From Trichothermofontia sp037445115 (GTDB lineage: Bacteria > Cyanobacteriota > Cyanobacteriia > B231): 47,925 nt of DNA. Shown one piece after another: positions 15,367-22,949 of the stretch. A model generated the notes under the pieces. That model was not told where the DNA came from, searched no databases, and worked only from the letters and a program-made list of their open reading frames with translations. Both the position numbers and the translations under genes were made by a program. Position 1 is the stretch's first letter; each line of letters opens with the position of its first letter. The stretch lies in NCBI GenBank assembly GCA_037445115.1, contig JBBILC010000020.1, forward strand, positions 1 through 47,925. The letters are read 5' to 3'.

Positions 15367-15999
15367 GTGTATACCCTATCTGAGTTCGTCAATCATTGTC
15401 ATTGCTTATCAATCGGCCTGTTGGCAGGAATTCGCGATGGCTACTGGTATCCCGGTATTGGTGACCCGACCCCAATGGGCTGGTTGACAGTTGTTGCCTA
15501 TTTAAGTACCGCCATCATCTGTGCCTTGTGCGCTCTGCACCTAAGTTTACGCTCGCAGGATCAAACCAGCGGTATGCTTTGGGGCATGATCGCCCTAATC
15601 ATGCTTTTCCTAGGCATTAATAAACAGCTAGATCTCCAATCCTGGCTGACTGTAGTGGGCAAGGATTGGGCCAAAAGCCAGGGGTGGTACCCTCATCGCC
15701 GTTGGGTACAACTTCTATTTATATTGGGGGTAGTTGGTATGATTATCACGAGCATCAGAGTGGCTGCGCCCATCCTGAAAAGGCAACGTCGATCGGCATG
15801 CTTGGGTTTGATGGGACTGTTTTTTCTGGGTAGCTTTGTGGTTATCCGCGCCGCTTCTTTTCACCATATCGATCGCTTTATTGGGTTTAGTCCCGGTGGT
15901 GTGCGGATGAATTGGGTACTGGAATTGGGTGGCATTACGGCCATCGCGATCGCGGCTCTCATCACCTACCTGCGTGACAAGGGTGATGGAGGGAATTAA
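15367..15999 (+). CDS. Membrane protein of unknown function with conserved-looking loop motifs
   Basis: About 210 residues with five hydrophobic segments. Loops carry distinctive polar motifs: DGYWYPGIGDPTPMGW before the first membrane helix, GINKQLDLQSWLT after the third, and RAASFHHIDRFIG and MNWVLELGGI before the last. The tryptophan/aspartate and histidine-aspartate residues in predicted non-membrane loops look like an active or ligand site, but I do not recognise a named family. The frame opens with GTG at 15367, and the true start could be a later codon because the first 20 residues (with HCHC) look unlike a signal or membrane start. It converges with a small gene only five bases away. 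Confidence 0.6.
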   Translation: MYTLSEFVNHCHCLSIGLLAGIRDGYWYPGIGDPTPMGWLTVVAYLSTAIICALCALHLSLRSQDQTSGMLWGMIALIMLFLGINKQLDLQSWLTVVGKDWAKSQGWYPHRRWVQLLFILGVVGMIITSIRVAAPILKRQRRSACLGLMGLFFLGSFVVIRAASFHHIDRFIGFSPGGVRMNWVLELGGITAIAIAALITYLRDKGDGGN

Positions 16000-16004
16000 G
16001 ACCT

Positions 16005-16271
16005 TCACCCCTCAGAAGCATCAGCAGGGGGTTGAGCATCGATTAAATTTTTTTTCGATTCCTTGAGTTGTTGCCAAAGCTGTTTAATTTCTTTATAAGC
16101 CGCTTCGGGTTTAATTTTCCCCCCCGTTTCCAGGGCACAGAGAATGGAAACCCGCTGGGCAAATTCCTGGAGGTTGGCATTAAAGGCTAAATACTCTGGA
16201 CTAAACTCGCCTTGATAGCGGCTAGTGGGATAGAGAAACTTGTCCTTTTCATTCCTGGCGTTGTCGTTCAT
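16005..16271 (-). CDS. Small conserved cyanobacterial protein (possibly DUF7219)
   Basis: An 88-residue soluble protein without signal or membrane segments. It contains FLYPTSRYQGEFSPEYLAFN near the N-terminus, quoted as FLYPTSRYQG, followed by NANLQEFAQRVS, LETGGKIKPEAAYKEIK and LWQQLKESKK. This pattern is one I associate with a small protein conserved across cyanobacteria, tentatively DUF7219; I am not certain of the accession. In some genomes it carries a misleading isopropylmalate-synthase annotation, which the sequence does not support. Function is unknown. Its 3' end is five bases from the convergent membrane protein. Confidence 0.65.
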   Translation of the reverse strand: MNDNARNEKDKFLYPTSRYQGEFSPEYLAFNANLQEFAQRVSILCALETGGKIKPEAAYKEIKQLWQQLKESKKNLIDAQPPADASEG

Positions 16272-16415
16272 TGCGGTTTTCCTGCTCAGGGTCCAGAGGT
16301 CGGTAGCAAGCCGTTACTGGTCGAGGCGAATCCAGCGTGATTGCCCCTAGCCAAATGCTCACGAGTACCTTCGCCCCCCCATTAACCCTACTGTATCTTA
16401 GATGCGATTGACGCG

Positions 16416-17285
16416 CTAATCCAGTCTGGGGGTGTCCACTGGTCCGATATCTGGGCTAGGGGGTTGGGCGAGTTGGGCCTTGGCCTGTTGCCAGAGCGCT
16501 TCGAGTTCCGCGATCGTGCAGTCGGTGAGGGGGCGATCGCTCAAGCGCTCCATGAGGGCTAAACGCTGGATAAAGCGCTGATTTGTGCCCTGGAGGGCTG
16601 CCATCGGATCAATGTGTTGCCAGCGGGCGATCTGAATCAGGGCAAAGAAGAGATCGCCCAATTCCGCCTCCTGCTCCGCCCGACTCTGATGCTCTACCGC
16701 TTGCTTTAGTTCGTCCAATTCCTCATGCACCTTGCCCCACACGTCCTCAAGGCAAGCCCACTCAAAGCCCGCTGCTGCCGCCTTACGGGAAATTTTTTCA
16801 CTCGCCAGCAGGGGGGGGAGAGTCTGGGCATAGCGTTGGAGGGCGGTGGATAGCAAAGGGGGCCGATCGCTTTCCCCCTTCTCAATGGCCTTAATTTGTT
16901 CCCACTGTTGATGCACTTCTGCCGCCGTCTCCACCCGGCGATCGCCAAAAACGTGGGGATGACGGCGAATCAGCTTTTGGGTAATGTGCGCCGCCACGGT
17001 TGCGAGGGAAAATTGACCCTGTTCACTGGCAATTTGGGCCTGGAGCACCACTTGCAGCAGCAGGTCCCCCAATTCCTCTGCGATCGCCGCTGGATCTTCG
17101 CTGCGCAGGGCATGGACGGTTTCGTAGGCTTCCTCTAGCACGTAGGGAATGAGGCTTTGGGGCGTTTGCTCCCGATCCCAGGGACACCCCGTGGGCGATC
17201 GTAGCTGGGCAACCACTTGGATCAGATCTTGTAGGGCCGCCAGGGTTGCGGTGAGCGGGGGCGGTGAGGAGGGGGCAGCGGTCAT
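16416..17285 (-). CDS. mazG: Nucleoside triphosphate pyrophosphohydrolase MazG
   Basis: MazG hydrolyses (d)NTPs, including abnormal ones, to the monophosphate and pyrophosphate, and can lower alarmone levels. The 289-residue protein has the usual two tandem MazG domains: the first with CPWDREQTPQSLIPYVLEEAYE and EELGDLLLQVVLQA, quoted as CPWDREQT and EELGDLLLQ, and the second with EEAELGDLFFALIQIARW region (EAELGDLFFALIQ). The acidic metal-binding ExxE/ExxD residues are intact in both. Residues RRHPHVFGD form the linker typical of full-length MazG. Start ATG at 17285 fits. It is a single minus-strand gene. Confidence 0.92.
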   Translation of the reverse strand: MTAAPSSPPPLTATLAALQDLIQVVAQLRSPTGCPWDREQTPQSLIPYVLEEAYETVHALRSEDPAAIAEELGDLLLQVVLQAQIASEQGQFSLATVAAHITQKLIRRHPHVFGDRRVETAAEVHQQWEQIKAIEKGESDRPPLLSTALQRYAQTLPPLLASEKISRKAAAAGFEWACLEDVWGKVHEELDELKQAVEHQSRAEQEAELGDLFFALIQIARWQHIDPMAALQGTNQRFIQRLALMERLSDRPLTDCTIAELEALWQQAKAQLAQPPSPDIGPVDTPRLD

Positions 17286-17369
17286 AGGTCAAACATCAGC
17301 CGGAAGCGGAGAATCTGCTCTCCAGTCTAACCGCTGTCTTTCCCTGGGGGAGACTACCCGCAGGAGGGC

Positions 17370-17577
17370 TAGTGGTCTGTCAGTCGCAAACTTGAGAGTT
17401 GCAGATAAACGCAAAGATCCTTCGACAAGCTCAGGAGGCCCGATGATTGTGTAGATTTTGTAGGTTGGGTCAAACGCAGTGCGACCCAACAAAGCTAGTC
17501 AATGCTAGTCAATATGTTGGGTTTCGCCCACTCGACACCAACCGACCAATCCCCATTTTAGGCATGACAGACCACTA
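17370..17577. mobile_element. MITE-like element with perfect terminal inverted repeats, copy 2
   Basis: A 208-bp non-coding element. Its ends are perfect inverted repeats TAGTGGTCTGTCA and TGACAGACCACTA, each beginning with TA, as expected for a TA target duplication. The interior contains a GTAGGTTGGGTCAAACGCAG stretch that recurs in inverse orientation in copies at 21467 and 29102, and TCCTTCGACAAGCTCAGG, which recurs (inverted) in the 8864 copy. It sits between mazG and the cytochrome c6-like gene. Confidence 0.8.
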
Positions 17578-17597
17578 GGCGCTCAGGTTGGCAGACT

Positions 17598-17930
17598 CTA
17601 CCAACCCTTTTCGGCTTGAGCCAACACATAGGCAGCAACATCGGCAATTTGTTCAGTGGTCAAGCGGCCCTGGAAGGCAGGCATGGCTGCTTTCCCCTTG
17701 CTGACCTGGGCTTGAATTGCTTCGACCGATGCCATGCCATTTTGATCTAAATCCCCTTTTTGTAAGGTCTTGGTGGCATTGACAACATTTAGCCCCCCCG
17801 CATGGCAAGCCGCTCAGTTGGCACTAAACACCTTGGCCCCATTGGCCAGATCGGCAGCGATCGCGGGCGTTGCCACCCACGATACCCAGCAGGCGATCGT
17901 CCCCAGCAGGATCAAGAACAAGCGTTGCAT
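17598..17930 (-). pseudogene. petJ: Cytochrome c6-like gene with in-frame TGA at the first haem cysteine
   Basis: Read through, this frame gives a 110-residue protein that looks like a complete cytochrome c6: an N-terminal signal peptide ending TPAIA-A, then LANGAKVFSAN, a codon TGA, AACHAGGLN, and the C-terminal ligand region KAAMPAF and IADVAAYVL. Cytochrome c6 carries electrons from cytochrome b6f to photosystem I in the thylakoid lumen. The TGA (complement of 17814-17816, codon 39) falls exactly where the first cysteine of the haem-attachment CxxCH should be. Everything else is intact, with AGGAAACC upstream of the ATG. A single-base change or sequencing error (TGC/TGT to TGA) is the simplest explanation; recoding cannot be excluded from sequence alone. 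Confidence 0.88.
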
Positions 17931-18168
17931 AATGGTTTCCTCTTCAAAAGCGGTATTCCTGCACCATCTTGAAGAATCCCGATCACCCCCGTCAAAAGAC
18001 AGGTGGTCAAACTCAAGCTCCCTACCTTGAGGCTCCTATCTACGGTAGGATCAGGGCTACGGTCAACGTCTCCGGTCTCAGGATAACCCCCAAGCCTGCC
18101 GATCGTCCTGCTTGCCCTTAGCCGTGTCTCGTTGACGCTTGCCATTCCCATTCCCAACCGCCATCCCT

Positions 18169-18564
18169 ATGACCCGTCGTATTATTCAGACTGAACAGGC
18201 CCCGGCTCCCGTAGGTCCCTATAACCAGGCCATTGTGGCCAGTGGTCAACTGCTGTTTGCGGCTGGCCAAATTGCGCTCGATCCCGCGACGGGCGCGATC
18301 GTGGGGACGGGGGATGTTGCCCAGCAAACGGAGCAGGTCATGGCCAACCTGCAAGCGGTCTTGGCGGCAGCAGGGGCATCTTGGGCTGATGTGGTCAAGA
18401 CAACGGTATTCCTGGCCGACATGAATGACTTTGCCGCGATGAATGCGGTTTATGCCCGCTATTTTGATGCCGCGATCGCCCCAGCCCGTGCCTGTGTTGA
18501 GGTCGCACGCCTGCCCAAGGATGTACTGGTTGAGATTGACTGTATCGCTGTTATTCCTGGTTAG
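18169..18564 (+). CDS. ridA: RidA family enamine/imine deaminase
   Basis: RidA proteins hydrolyse reactive 2-aminoacrylate and related imines made by PLP enzymes. The 131-residue sequence has the diagnostic features: APAPVGPYNQAI near residue 12, LLFAAGQIALDPATG, and the conserved arginine in the ARACVEVARLPKD motif, with VEIDCIAV at the end. The start is the ATG at 18169 (MTRRIIQT); a frame opening 30 bases upstream adds residues not seen in the family. It converges with a small winged-helix gene, with 28 bases between stops. Confidence 0.92.
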   Translation: MTRRIIQTEQAPAPVGPYNQAIVASGQLLFAAGQIALDPATGAIVGTGDVAQQTEQVMANLQAVLAAAGASWADVVKTTVFLADMNDFAAMNAVYARYFDAAIAPARACVEVARLPKDVLVEIDCIAVIPG

Positions 18565-18592
18565 AGGCTCCTAAGCAGACCCACGATCGCGG

Positions 18593-18913
18593 CTACTCTA
18601 GAAAACTCCAGATATCCTTCGAGACCCGGCGGTTACTTTTGTGGGCCAGCAAAACCCGGAAGCGGCGTTCTTCCCCCACCTTGCGCACCCGAATCATACC
18701 GTCCTCCGCTAATTCTTCAAGCATGGGGATGATGACAGCCTCTTCCTGTTTGAGATATTGGGCAACCTCCTGGACAGTCACTTCACCCTTGCGCAGCATC
18801 CAACTCAGAAGATGGCGCAGGGAGTCAGGTAAGGTGAAGATATCAATCATACTGATCGAATTGTCTTCGCCGTCATTGCCTTGCACGGGGAAGTCGCTCG
18901 TTGGTTCACTCAT
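18593..18913 (-). CDS. Small winged-helix DNA-binding protein
   Basis: A 106-residue protein whose central part (about residues 32-95) looks like a winged helix-turn-helix: LRHLLSWMLRKGEVTVQEVA, quoted as LLSWMLRKGEVTVQEV, then a recognition-helix candidate AQYLKQEEAVIIPMLEEL and a wing GMIRVRKVGEERRF. The N-terminal 30 residues are acidic and low-complexity. It follows a MinD-like ATPase gene by 18 bases in the same direction, so the two form a probable operon. By analogy with ParA/MinD partners, the small protein may bind DNA for the ATPase, but no target sites are recognisable. Family name not assigned. Confidence 0.7.
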   Translation of the reverse strand: MSEPTSDFPVQGNDGEDNSISMIDIFTLPDSLRHLLSWMLRKGEVTVQEVAQYLKQEEAVIIPMLEELAEDGMIRVRKVGEERRFRVLLAHKSNRRVSKDIWSFLE

Positions 18914-18931
18914 GGCGAATCTCCCTAACCA

Positions 18932-19696
18932 TTAAGCCATAACTTGCTGGGCAACCGACTCAATCACTTTACTAAGGGGATGATTGGGATAGCGTAGTAC
19001 AAAAACCTCACTACTCGCCAGTTGAATCATTTCTTCCGAGAGCGGCATGATACCCGCTACTGGCACATTATAAGTCTGTTGAACACTTTCCCGCATCGCG
19101 TCAAAATCGTAGGAAGTCAGAGCCTTATTAATCATTAGCAGCATTTTGGGGACTTCTAGCTTACGCGCTACGTCAACGGTCACAGCAGTACCTTGAAAGT
19201 CTTGACGATCAGGCCGTAGGATCAATAACAGAATGTCAGAAATCGTAATTGATAGTAGGGTCTCCTCATTGAGACCGGGGTGGGTATCAATAAATAAATA
19301 GTCAAGTTCTAGGGTTTCAATTAGCTCTTGAAAACCGTCGTTTAAAAGGCCAACATCGTAGCCTTCCCGCAGGACCCGGGCAATTTCTCCCGCCTTGAGA
19401 CTTGACGGAATCAGAAAAATTTTGCCGCCTGCTTGGGTGGGGGAATGGGATAATACGTGGCTTACGTCGTAGGCGGTGTCCGAAATCGCACAGCGACCCC
19501 ATAGGTAATCATTGAGCGATCGTTCGATCTTTTCGTCATCAAAACCGAACAATACGTGAATCCCAGGGGATTGGATATCGGTATCCACGATCGCAACCCG
19601 ATGCCCGTGACGAGCAACCGTAGACGCAATATTGGCAGTGGAGTTGGACTTACCAGTCCCCCCTCGGAAAGAGTGAACAGAGACGATTTTAGCCAT
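18932..19696 (-). CDS. MinD/ParA-like ATPase with arginine in the deviant Walker A
   Basis: A 254-residue P-loop ATPase of the ParA/MinD superfamily, whose members position plasmids, septa or protein cargo. The Walker A reads FRGGTGKSNSTAN; in classical deviant Walker A motifs (KGGxGK[ST]) a signature lysine stands where arginine is seen here. Other elements fit: VAIVDTDIQSPGIHVLFG (Walker A' aspartate), YLFIDTHPGLNEETL (Walker B), and MLLMINK. An amphipathic membrane-targeting tail of MinD type is not obvious at the C-terminus. It is followed by the small winged-helix gene. It is not adjacent to minC/minE, and no carboxysome genes are nearby, so the cargo is unknown. Confidence 0.8.
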   Translation of the reverse strand: MAKIVSVHSFRGGTGKSNSTANIASTVARHGHRVAIVDTDIQSPGIHVLFGFDDEKIERSLNDYLWGRCAISDTAYDVSHVLSHSPTQAGGKIFLIPSSLKAGEIARVLREGYDVGLLNDGFQELIETLELDYLFIDTHPGLNEETLLSITISDILLLILRPDRQDFQGTAVTVDVARKLEVPKMLLMINKALTSYDFDAMRESVQQTYNVPVAGIMPLSEEMIQLASSEVFVLRYPNHPLSKVIESVAQQVMA

Positions 19697-19796
19697 GAAT
19701 CAATCTTTAGGTTCCAATACAATGGCATCTGAGGGGCAACCCCACTGACACTGGGATTAATTCTATCAGCGGATTTGGAATTTGTTTGGTAGCTGG

Positions 19797-20087
19797 CTAG
19801 GTATCAGGCAGGTCATGGCTGGGCCAGAGCAACCGGACGGCCATTAGGGCAAAACCTAAGGCCGCTAGGGATTTCACCAGCCGGGGAGAGGGCAAGAGTT
19901 GGGCGGTCCCCTGTCCTAGCATCACGCCAACCAGTGTTGCTAGTAACAATGCGGCAGAGGTCCCCAAAAAGACGGCCCAAGGGGCACGGGAACTGCCACT
20001 CAGGGCGATCGCTGCGAGTTGGCTTTTATCCCCCAGTTCCGAAATAAAGACGGCCACAAAACTTAACCAAAGTAAATTCCAATCCAT
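19797..20087 (-). CDS. Half-size GDT1/UPF0016 family transporter, first of two
   Basis: A 96-residue three-helix membrane protein with the GDT1 (UPF0016) motif ELGDKSQ at about residue 17. Full-size members have two such repeats and export Mn2+ or exchange Ca2+/Mn2+ for protons; half-size forms pair up as heterodimers, and cyanobacterial versions of this kind have been called hemi manganese exchangers. The second half-size gene lies 240 bases upstream, with the intergenic repeat at 20139-20220 between them. Both motifs needed for one metal site are therefore split across two genes. Assignment to Mn2+ is by family knowledge, not by anything specific in this sequence. Confidence 0.82.
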   Translation of the reverse strand: MDWNLLWLSFVAVFISELGDKSQLAAIALSGSSRAPWAVFLGTSAALLLATLVGVMLGQGTAQLLPSPRLVKSLAALGFALMAVRLLWPSHDLPDT

Positions 20088-20138
20088 CCAGCCTCGTTGC
20101 TCCTAGTCTAACGATACTGTCCACACTGTTAGTCTCGA

Positions 20139-20220
20139 CTGCCTGAGTGTCAGGCAGGATGCCTACCCCACAACTGTTTTTCGTTCGCACAGCGTCTCCA
20201 CAGGAGCATCGACTGAGCCT
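20139..20220 (+). repeat. Dispersed intergenic repeat, copy 2
   Basis: Similar to 15252-15335, in the same orientation. It separates the two half-size GDT1 genes. Shared blocks are CAGGCAGGATGCC, CCCACAACTGTTTTTCGTTC and CAGGAG. Confidence 0.7.
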
Positions 20221-20326
20221 GGTTAGCCTAACCGGATTTCCTAAATGGATTACCTAACATGAGACGTGAGACGTTACTTGATCTGACCCTGTCTCTCAAT
20301 GGCCTGCCCTGAGGGGGTAGAGCGCC

Positions 20327-20698
20327 TCACAGATGGGAAACGTCCCAAAGTAGGCCGATCGCGATCAGTAACAATAAGGCACCGGCTGCCGTTTCCAATA
20401 ACCGGGGGGGTAAATGGTGGGAGAGCCAATGGCCAATGAGGACCCCCAACAGGCTTGTCATCACTAGGGCTGACCCGGCCCCCAGAAAGACCAACCCAGG
20501 GGATTGGGAGCCAGCACTCATTAACAGTACCGTCAGTTGGGTTTTGTCCCCCATCTCAGCCAGGAGAACCGTGAGAAAGGTGGAACTAAAGATGCCCAGG
20601 AAAGCCCTCCAGTTAATTTTGCTGGCCGGTTCACGCCAAGGGGCAGGGAGTGCAGATAACAGGGTCGGCCCAGAAAATTTAATCAAGACAAATTCCAA
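20327..20698 (-). CDS. Half-size GDT1/UPF0016 family transporter, second of two
   Basis: A 123-residue protein with the GDT1 motif AEMGDKTQ at about residue 48 and three hydrophobic segments after it. A poorly conserved 30-residue N-terminal extension precedes the first helix; a later start within this extension is possible. It is the likely partner of the 96-residue half-size protein downstream, each supplying one acidic EMGDKT/ELGDKS motif to the transport path. The frame from 20698 is TTG- or ATG-like by position and I have not been able to confirm a ribosome-binding site. Confidence 0.8.
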   Translation of the reverse strand: MEFVLIKFSGPTLLSALPAPWREPASKINWRAFLGIFSSTFLTVLLAEMGDKTQLTVLLMSAGSQSPGLVFLGAGSALVMTSLLGVLIGHWLSHHLPPRLLETAAGALLLLIAIGLLWDVSHL

Positions 20699-20748
20699 CC
20701 GAAAGAACAGGATTAGCAGAGCGAGGCAGCACAGGTCTGCTTCTCAGT

Positions 20749-21333
20749 TTAGGGTGATTCCGGCAGTTGGGATAGGGCTTGGGCGATCGCCTGTCGTTGT
20801 TCCGCATCGTAGCCCCAGCGCTCTAGGAAGTCTTGATAGGGTCCTCCGGCAGTTTCTAGGCTGGCTTGCATTTGGGCCAACTTGGCTTGCACCTGAGCTA
20901 ACTGCACCTGTTGAATCAGAGCAATCGCCCGCTGTTGAACGCGATCGGACCCCTGGGCCATATCTTCATTTTGATTGCGGCGGTGGGTAATCGCCATCGC
21001 GGTTGCCATCACCAGGTTTTTTACCAATAATTCCGCCACTGGTTCTGGGGCCGATCGCAGGGCTTGGATTAAACCAGCGGAGGGGGTATCTGCCAGGGGG
21101 CGCGGATCTGTCAGATAGCTCACAAAAAAACCGCGTGCGCCATTCTCATGCTGCACCAGTTGACTCACCGCCACCTCTAGTTCTGCATCCAGGAGATCGT
21201 GAGCAGCAAGTTGGTCCAGAAGGGATTGGGTCAGGGTAATCGCTTGTTCAAAGGTGACAGTCATCGGCACGGCGAACGCAGATTCAAGCATCGTTAGGGA
21301 AGACAAGGGCGGGCTGGAAAGAACCATTGACAT
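20749..21333 (-). CDS. Conserved-type hypothetical protein, helical and soluble
   Basis: About 194 residues, with no signal peptide or membrane segment after the N-terminal ~24 residues. Most of it is predicted helical: VTFEQAITLTQSLLDQL, ELEVAVSQLVQ, a central SYLTDPRPLA turn, KNLVMATAMAITHRRN, and a Gln/Ala-rich stretch (about residues 140-170). The ATG at 21333 has GAGGAG a few bases upstream, which decides the start; a downstream ATG at 21264 (MTVTFEQ) would also give a clean domain. I do not recognise a named family. Its neighbours are the GDT1-like transporter genes and a mobile element. Confidence 0.6.
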   Translation of the reverse strand: MSMVLSSPPLSSLTMLESAFAVPMTVTFEQAITLTQSLLDQLAAHDLLDAELEVAVSQLVQHENGARGFFVSYLTDPRPLADTPSAGLIQALRSAPEPVAELLVKNLVMATAMAITHRRNQNEDMAQGSDRVQQRAIALIQQVQLAQVQAKLAQMQASLETAGGPYQDFLERWGYDAEQRQAIAQALSQLPESP

Positions 21334-21466
21334 ATCACTCCTCAACGTTACAGGGCAGCAGTCATCTGTCTATAGGTATAAAGACATAGTACCAATTGTA
21401 ACGAATCGTAATGTTGATCGGAGCAATGGGGCGCAACAAGTGTTATGGAAAGCCTATCGATCGGCC

Positions 21467-21598
21467 TAGTAGTCTATCAGTCCTGAAATGGGGGATTGTA
21501 GGTTGGGGTCGAGTGGGCAAGGCCCAACCCGTTCAATGACTTTGTTGGGTCGTACTGCGTTTGACCCAACCTACCGAATCAAGATTGACAGCCCCCTA
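21467..21598. mobile_element. MITE-like element with TA flanks, copy 3
   Basis: A 132-bp element with imperfect terminal repeats TAGTAGTCTATCA and TGACAGCCCCCTA bounded by TA. Internally it carries GTAGGTTGGGGTCGAGTGGG and TTTGTTGGGTCGTACTGCG followed by ACCCAACCTAC, so it has the same palindrome-forming core as the copy at 17370 but in reverse orientation. It lies between two minus-strand genes. Confidence 0.75.
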
Positions 21599-21608
21599 GG
21601 GTATTGCA

Positions 21609-21980
21609 TCAGAAGGCCGTCCAGATTTGGGTCGCGGCCAATAAACTGGGGACGGCGGCGGGTGGCCAATTCCCTTCTGCCCGTCGCCCACAATGGAGAA
21701 TCAGGGAGAGACGATAGGCATGGGGATAGCCTTCGACCGCCAGCCACAACCGCTCACTTTCGGCTTCGCAGGTAATCCGTTCGTCGGGCATCAGTTCGAG
21801 CGCCATTGCAGCCATTGTCTCCGCCAGTTGTTGCAATAAGCGGCAAAAGTCTTGGAATTCTGCTGCCGTGAGTTCGATCGCCCAGTCTTCAGTGCCAACC
21901 AGGCCCACAAATTCAGTCGCCGTTGGGTCCCAACCGAGTCGCCAACCTTCGCCCTGTTTCAGAACTTTGTGTGCCGCCAT
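21609..21980 (-). CDS. DUF1818 family protein
   Basis: A ~123-residue soluble protein matching the cyanobacterial DUF1818 family: KQGEGWRLGWDP near the N-terminus, FVGLVGTEDWAIELTAAEF, the DFCRLLQQLAETM helix, and a YRLSLIL segment before GRRAEGNWPPAAV at the end. The ATG at 21980 is chosen because the upstream gene ends at 21997; a longer frame would overlap it. The gene is third in a short minus-strand run after rpoZ and a membrane-anchored hypothetical protein, with 16 bases between cistrons. No biochemical function is known to me. Confidence 0.85.
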   Translation of the reverse strand: MAAHKVLKQGEGWRLGWDPTATEFVGLVGTEDWAIELTAAEFQDFCRLLQQLAETMAAMALELMPDERITCEAESERLWLAVEGYPHAYRLSLILHCGRRAEGNWPPAAVPSLLAATQIWTAF

Positions 21981-21996
21981 TGGGGAGGTGTGGTCA

Positions 21997-22725
21997 TTAG
22001 GGGGCCAACAGTTGGGCATCCCCTGGTCGAGGCAGGGGAGGAAGCGTCGGCGTCGGCAGCGGGGGTGGCTCGGTCGTCTGCTGTTGGCGTCTCTCGACTT
22101 TATGGGTTGCAGCCTCTAACACTAGGCGATCGTACAGGGGATTAAAGGCCCGCACTAATAACTCCACCAAGCGATCGCGGTCCTGCCGGGAGAGTTGGGT
22201 GATCGCGGCCCGATCACCCGCCATTGGATTAGTCCGTAGGGTGTCATAACCGGGATACTGGCCTTCTCGCATAATTTCATTCGCTCCCAGGTAGTCGGCC
22301 AGGGTGAGCTTCCAATCAAGACGATAGGTACCGGGTCGGCTTTTGACGTAAAGATGGTAGCGGATCAGGCGGCTGACCAGGGTGTTATCGGTTGCCACGC
22401 CCCCAGAGATCGCTTGATATTGATTTTCCTTAGGTAGCTCCGGAAAAAACTGGTAGATGACATCCCCCACTTCCCAGGGGCGTAATCGACGGGTTGCCGC
22501 TGAGGTGGCACTGGCCGGAGACCCCGCTTGACTCAGGTAAACCGGAACCGGGGGCTGGGCAACGACGATCGCATTGGCAACCCAGACAAGGCCCACCATT
22601 GTCAGCAAGATCAGGCCAAACCGTAGCGATCGGGGTAACCGTCGTGTCCAAGCGGTTGGATGGTGTCCCACCGTGCGGCGGGGTTGGGAGCGTTCGCGAA
22701 GCGTTCCCTGGGGAAAATGGTTCAT
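21997..22725 (-). CDS. Membrane-anchored hypothetical protein in the rpoZ operon
   Basis: A 242-residue protein with one hydrophobic segment (about residues 35-55, FGLILLTMVGLVWVANAIVV) after a basic N-terminal tail, so probably a single-pass anchor with an extracytoplasmic domain; quoted in part as LILLTMVGLVWVANAI. The external part has motifs such as PWEVGDVIYQFFPELP, VSRLIRYHLYVKSRP, and RLDWKLTLADYLGANE. The C-terminus is proline-rich. Its ATG overlaps the rpoZ stop (ATGA), so it is translationally coupled to the omega subunit. I do not recognise a named family. Confidence 0.65.
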   Translation of the reverse strand: MNHFPQGTLRERSQPRRTVGHHPTAWTRRLPRSLRFGLILLTMVGLVWVANAIVVAQPPVPVYLSQAGSPASATSAATRRLRPWEVGDVIYQFFPELPKENQYQAISGGVATDNTLVSRLIRYHLYVKSRPGTYRLDWKLTLADYLGANEIMREGQYPGYDTLRTNPMAGDRAAITQLSRQDRDRLVELLVRAFNPLYDRLVLEAATHKVERRQQQTTEPPPLPTPTLPPLPRPGDAQLLAP

Positions 22726-22949
22726 TCGCCAATAATTTCTGGTTGGGTCAACTCATCTGACATTTCGATAATCGCTCGGAGCACCGGCTTCAGCAGCGGA
22801 TCATCGAGGCTGTCGAAATCTTCATAGCGGCGACGTTTGGCCCGGTTTGCCACTTGGACCGTAATGCGATACCGATTCGATGCCGCACTAATCAACTCCT
22901 CGGCCTGGTACATGATTTTGCTGGTATCAATCTGGTTGCGCTTTTGCAT
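22722..22949 (-). CDS. rpoZ: RNA polymerase omega subunit
   Basis: Omega is the smallest RNA polymerase subunit and helps assemble and stabilise beta'. This 75-residue protein has the cyanobacterial omega pattern: YQAEELISAASNRYRITVQVANRAK (quoted as ISAASNRYRITVQVANRAK), then RRRYEDFD and LLKPVLRAIIEMSDEL. Length fits the cyanobacterial form. It starts a three-gene minus-strand set with a membrane-anchored protein (4-base overlap) and DUF1818. The other polymerase subunits rpoB, rpoC1 and rpoC2 lie about 10 kb away in this window. Confidence 0.9.
   Translation of the reverse strand: MQKRNQIDTSKIMYQAEELISAASNRYRITVQVANRAKRRRYEDFDSLDDPLLKPVLRAIIEMSDELTQPEIIGE

Noticed and set aside
15338..15472. 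44-residue frame starting with ATG before the membrane protein
   Set aside because: It overlaps the longer, membrane-pattern frame and has no independent support.
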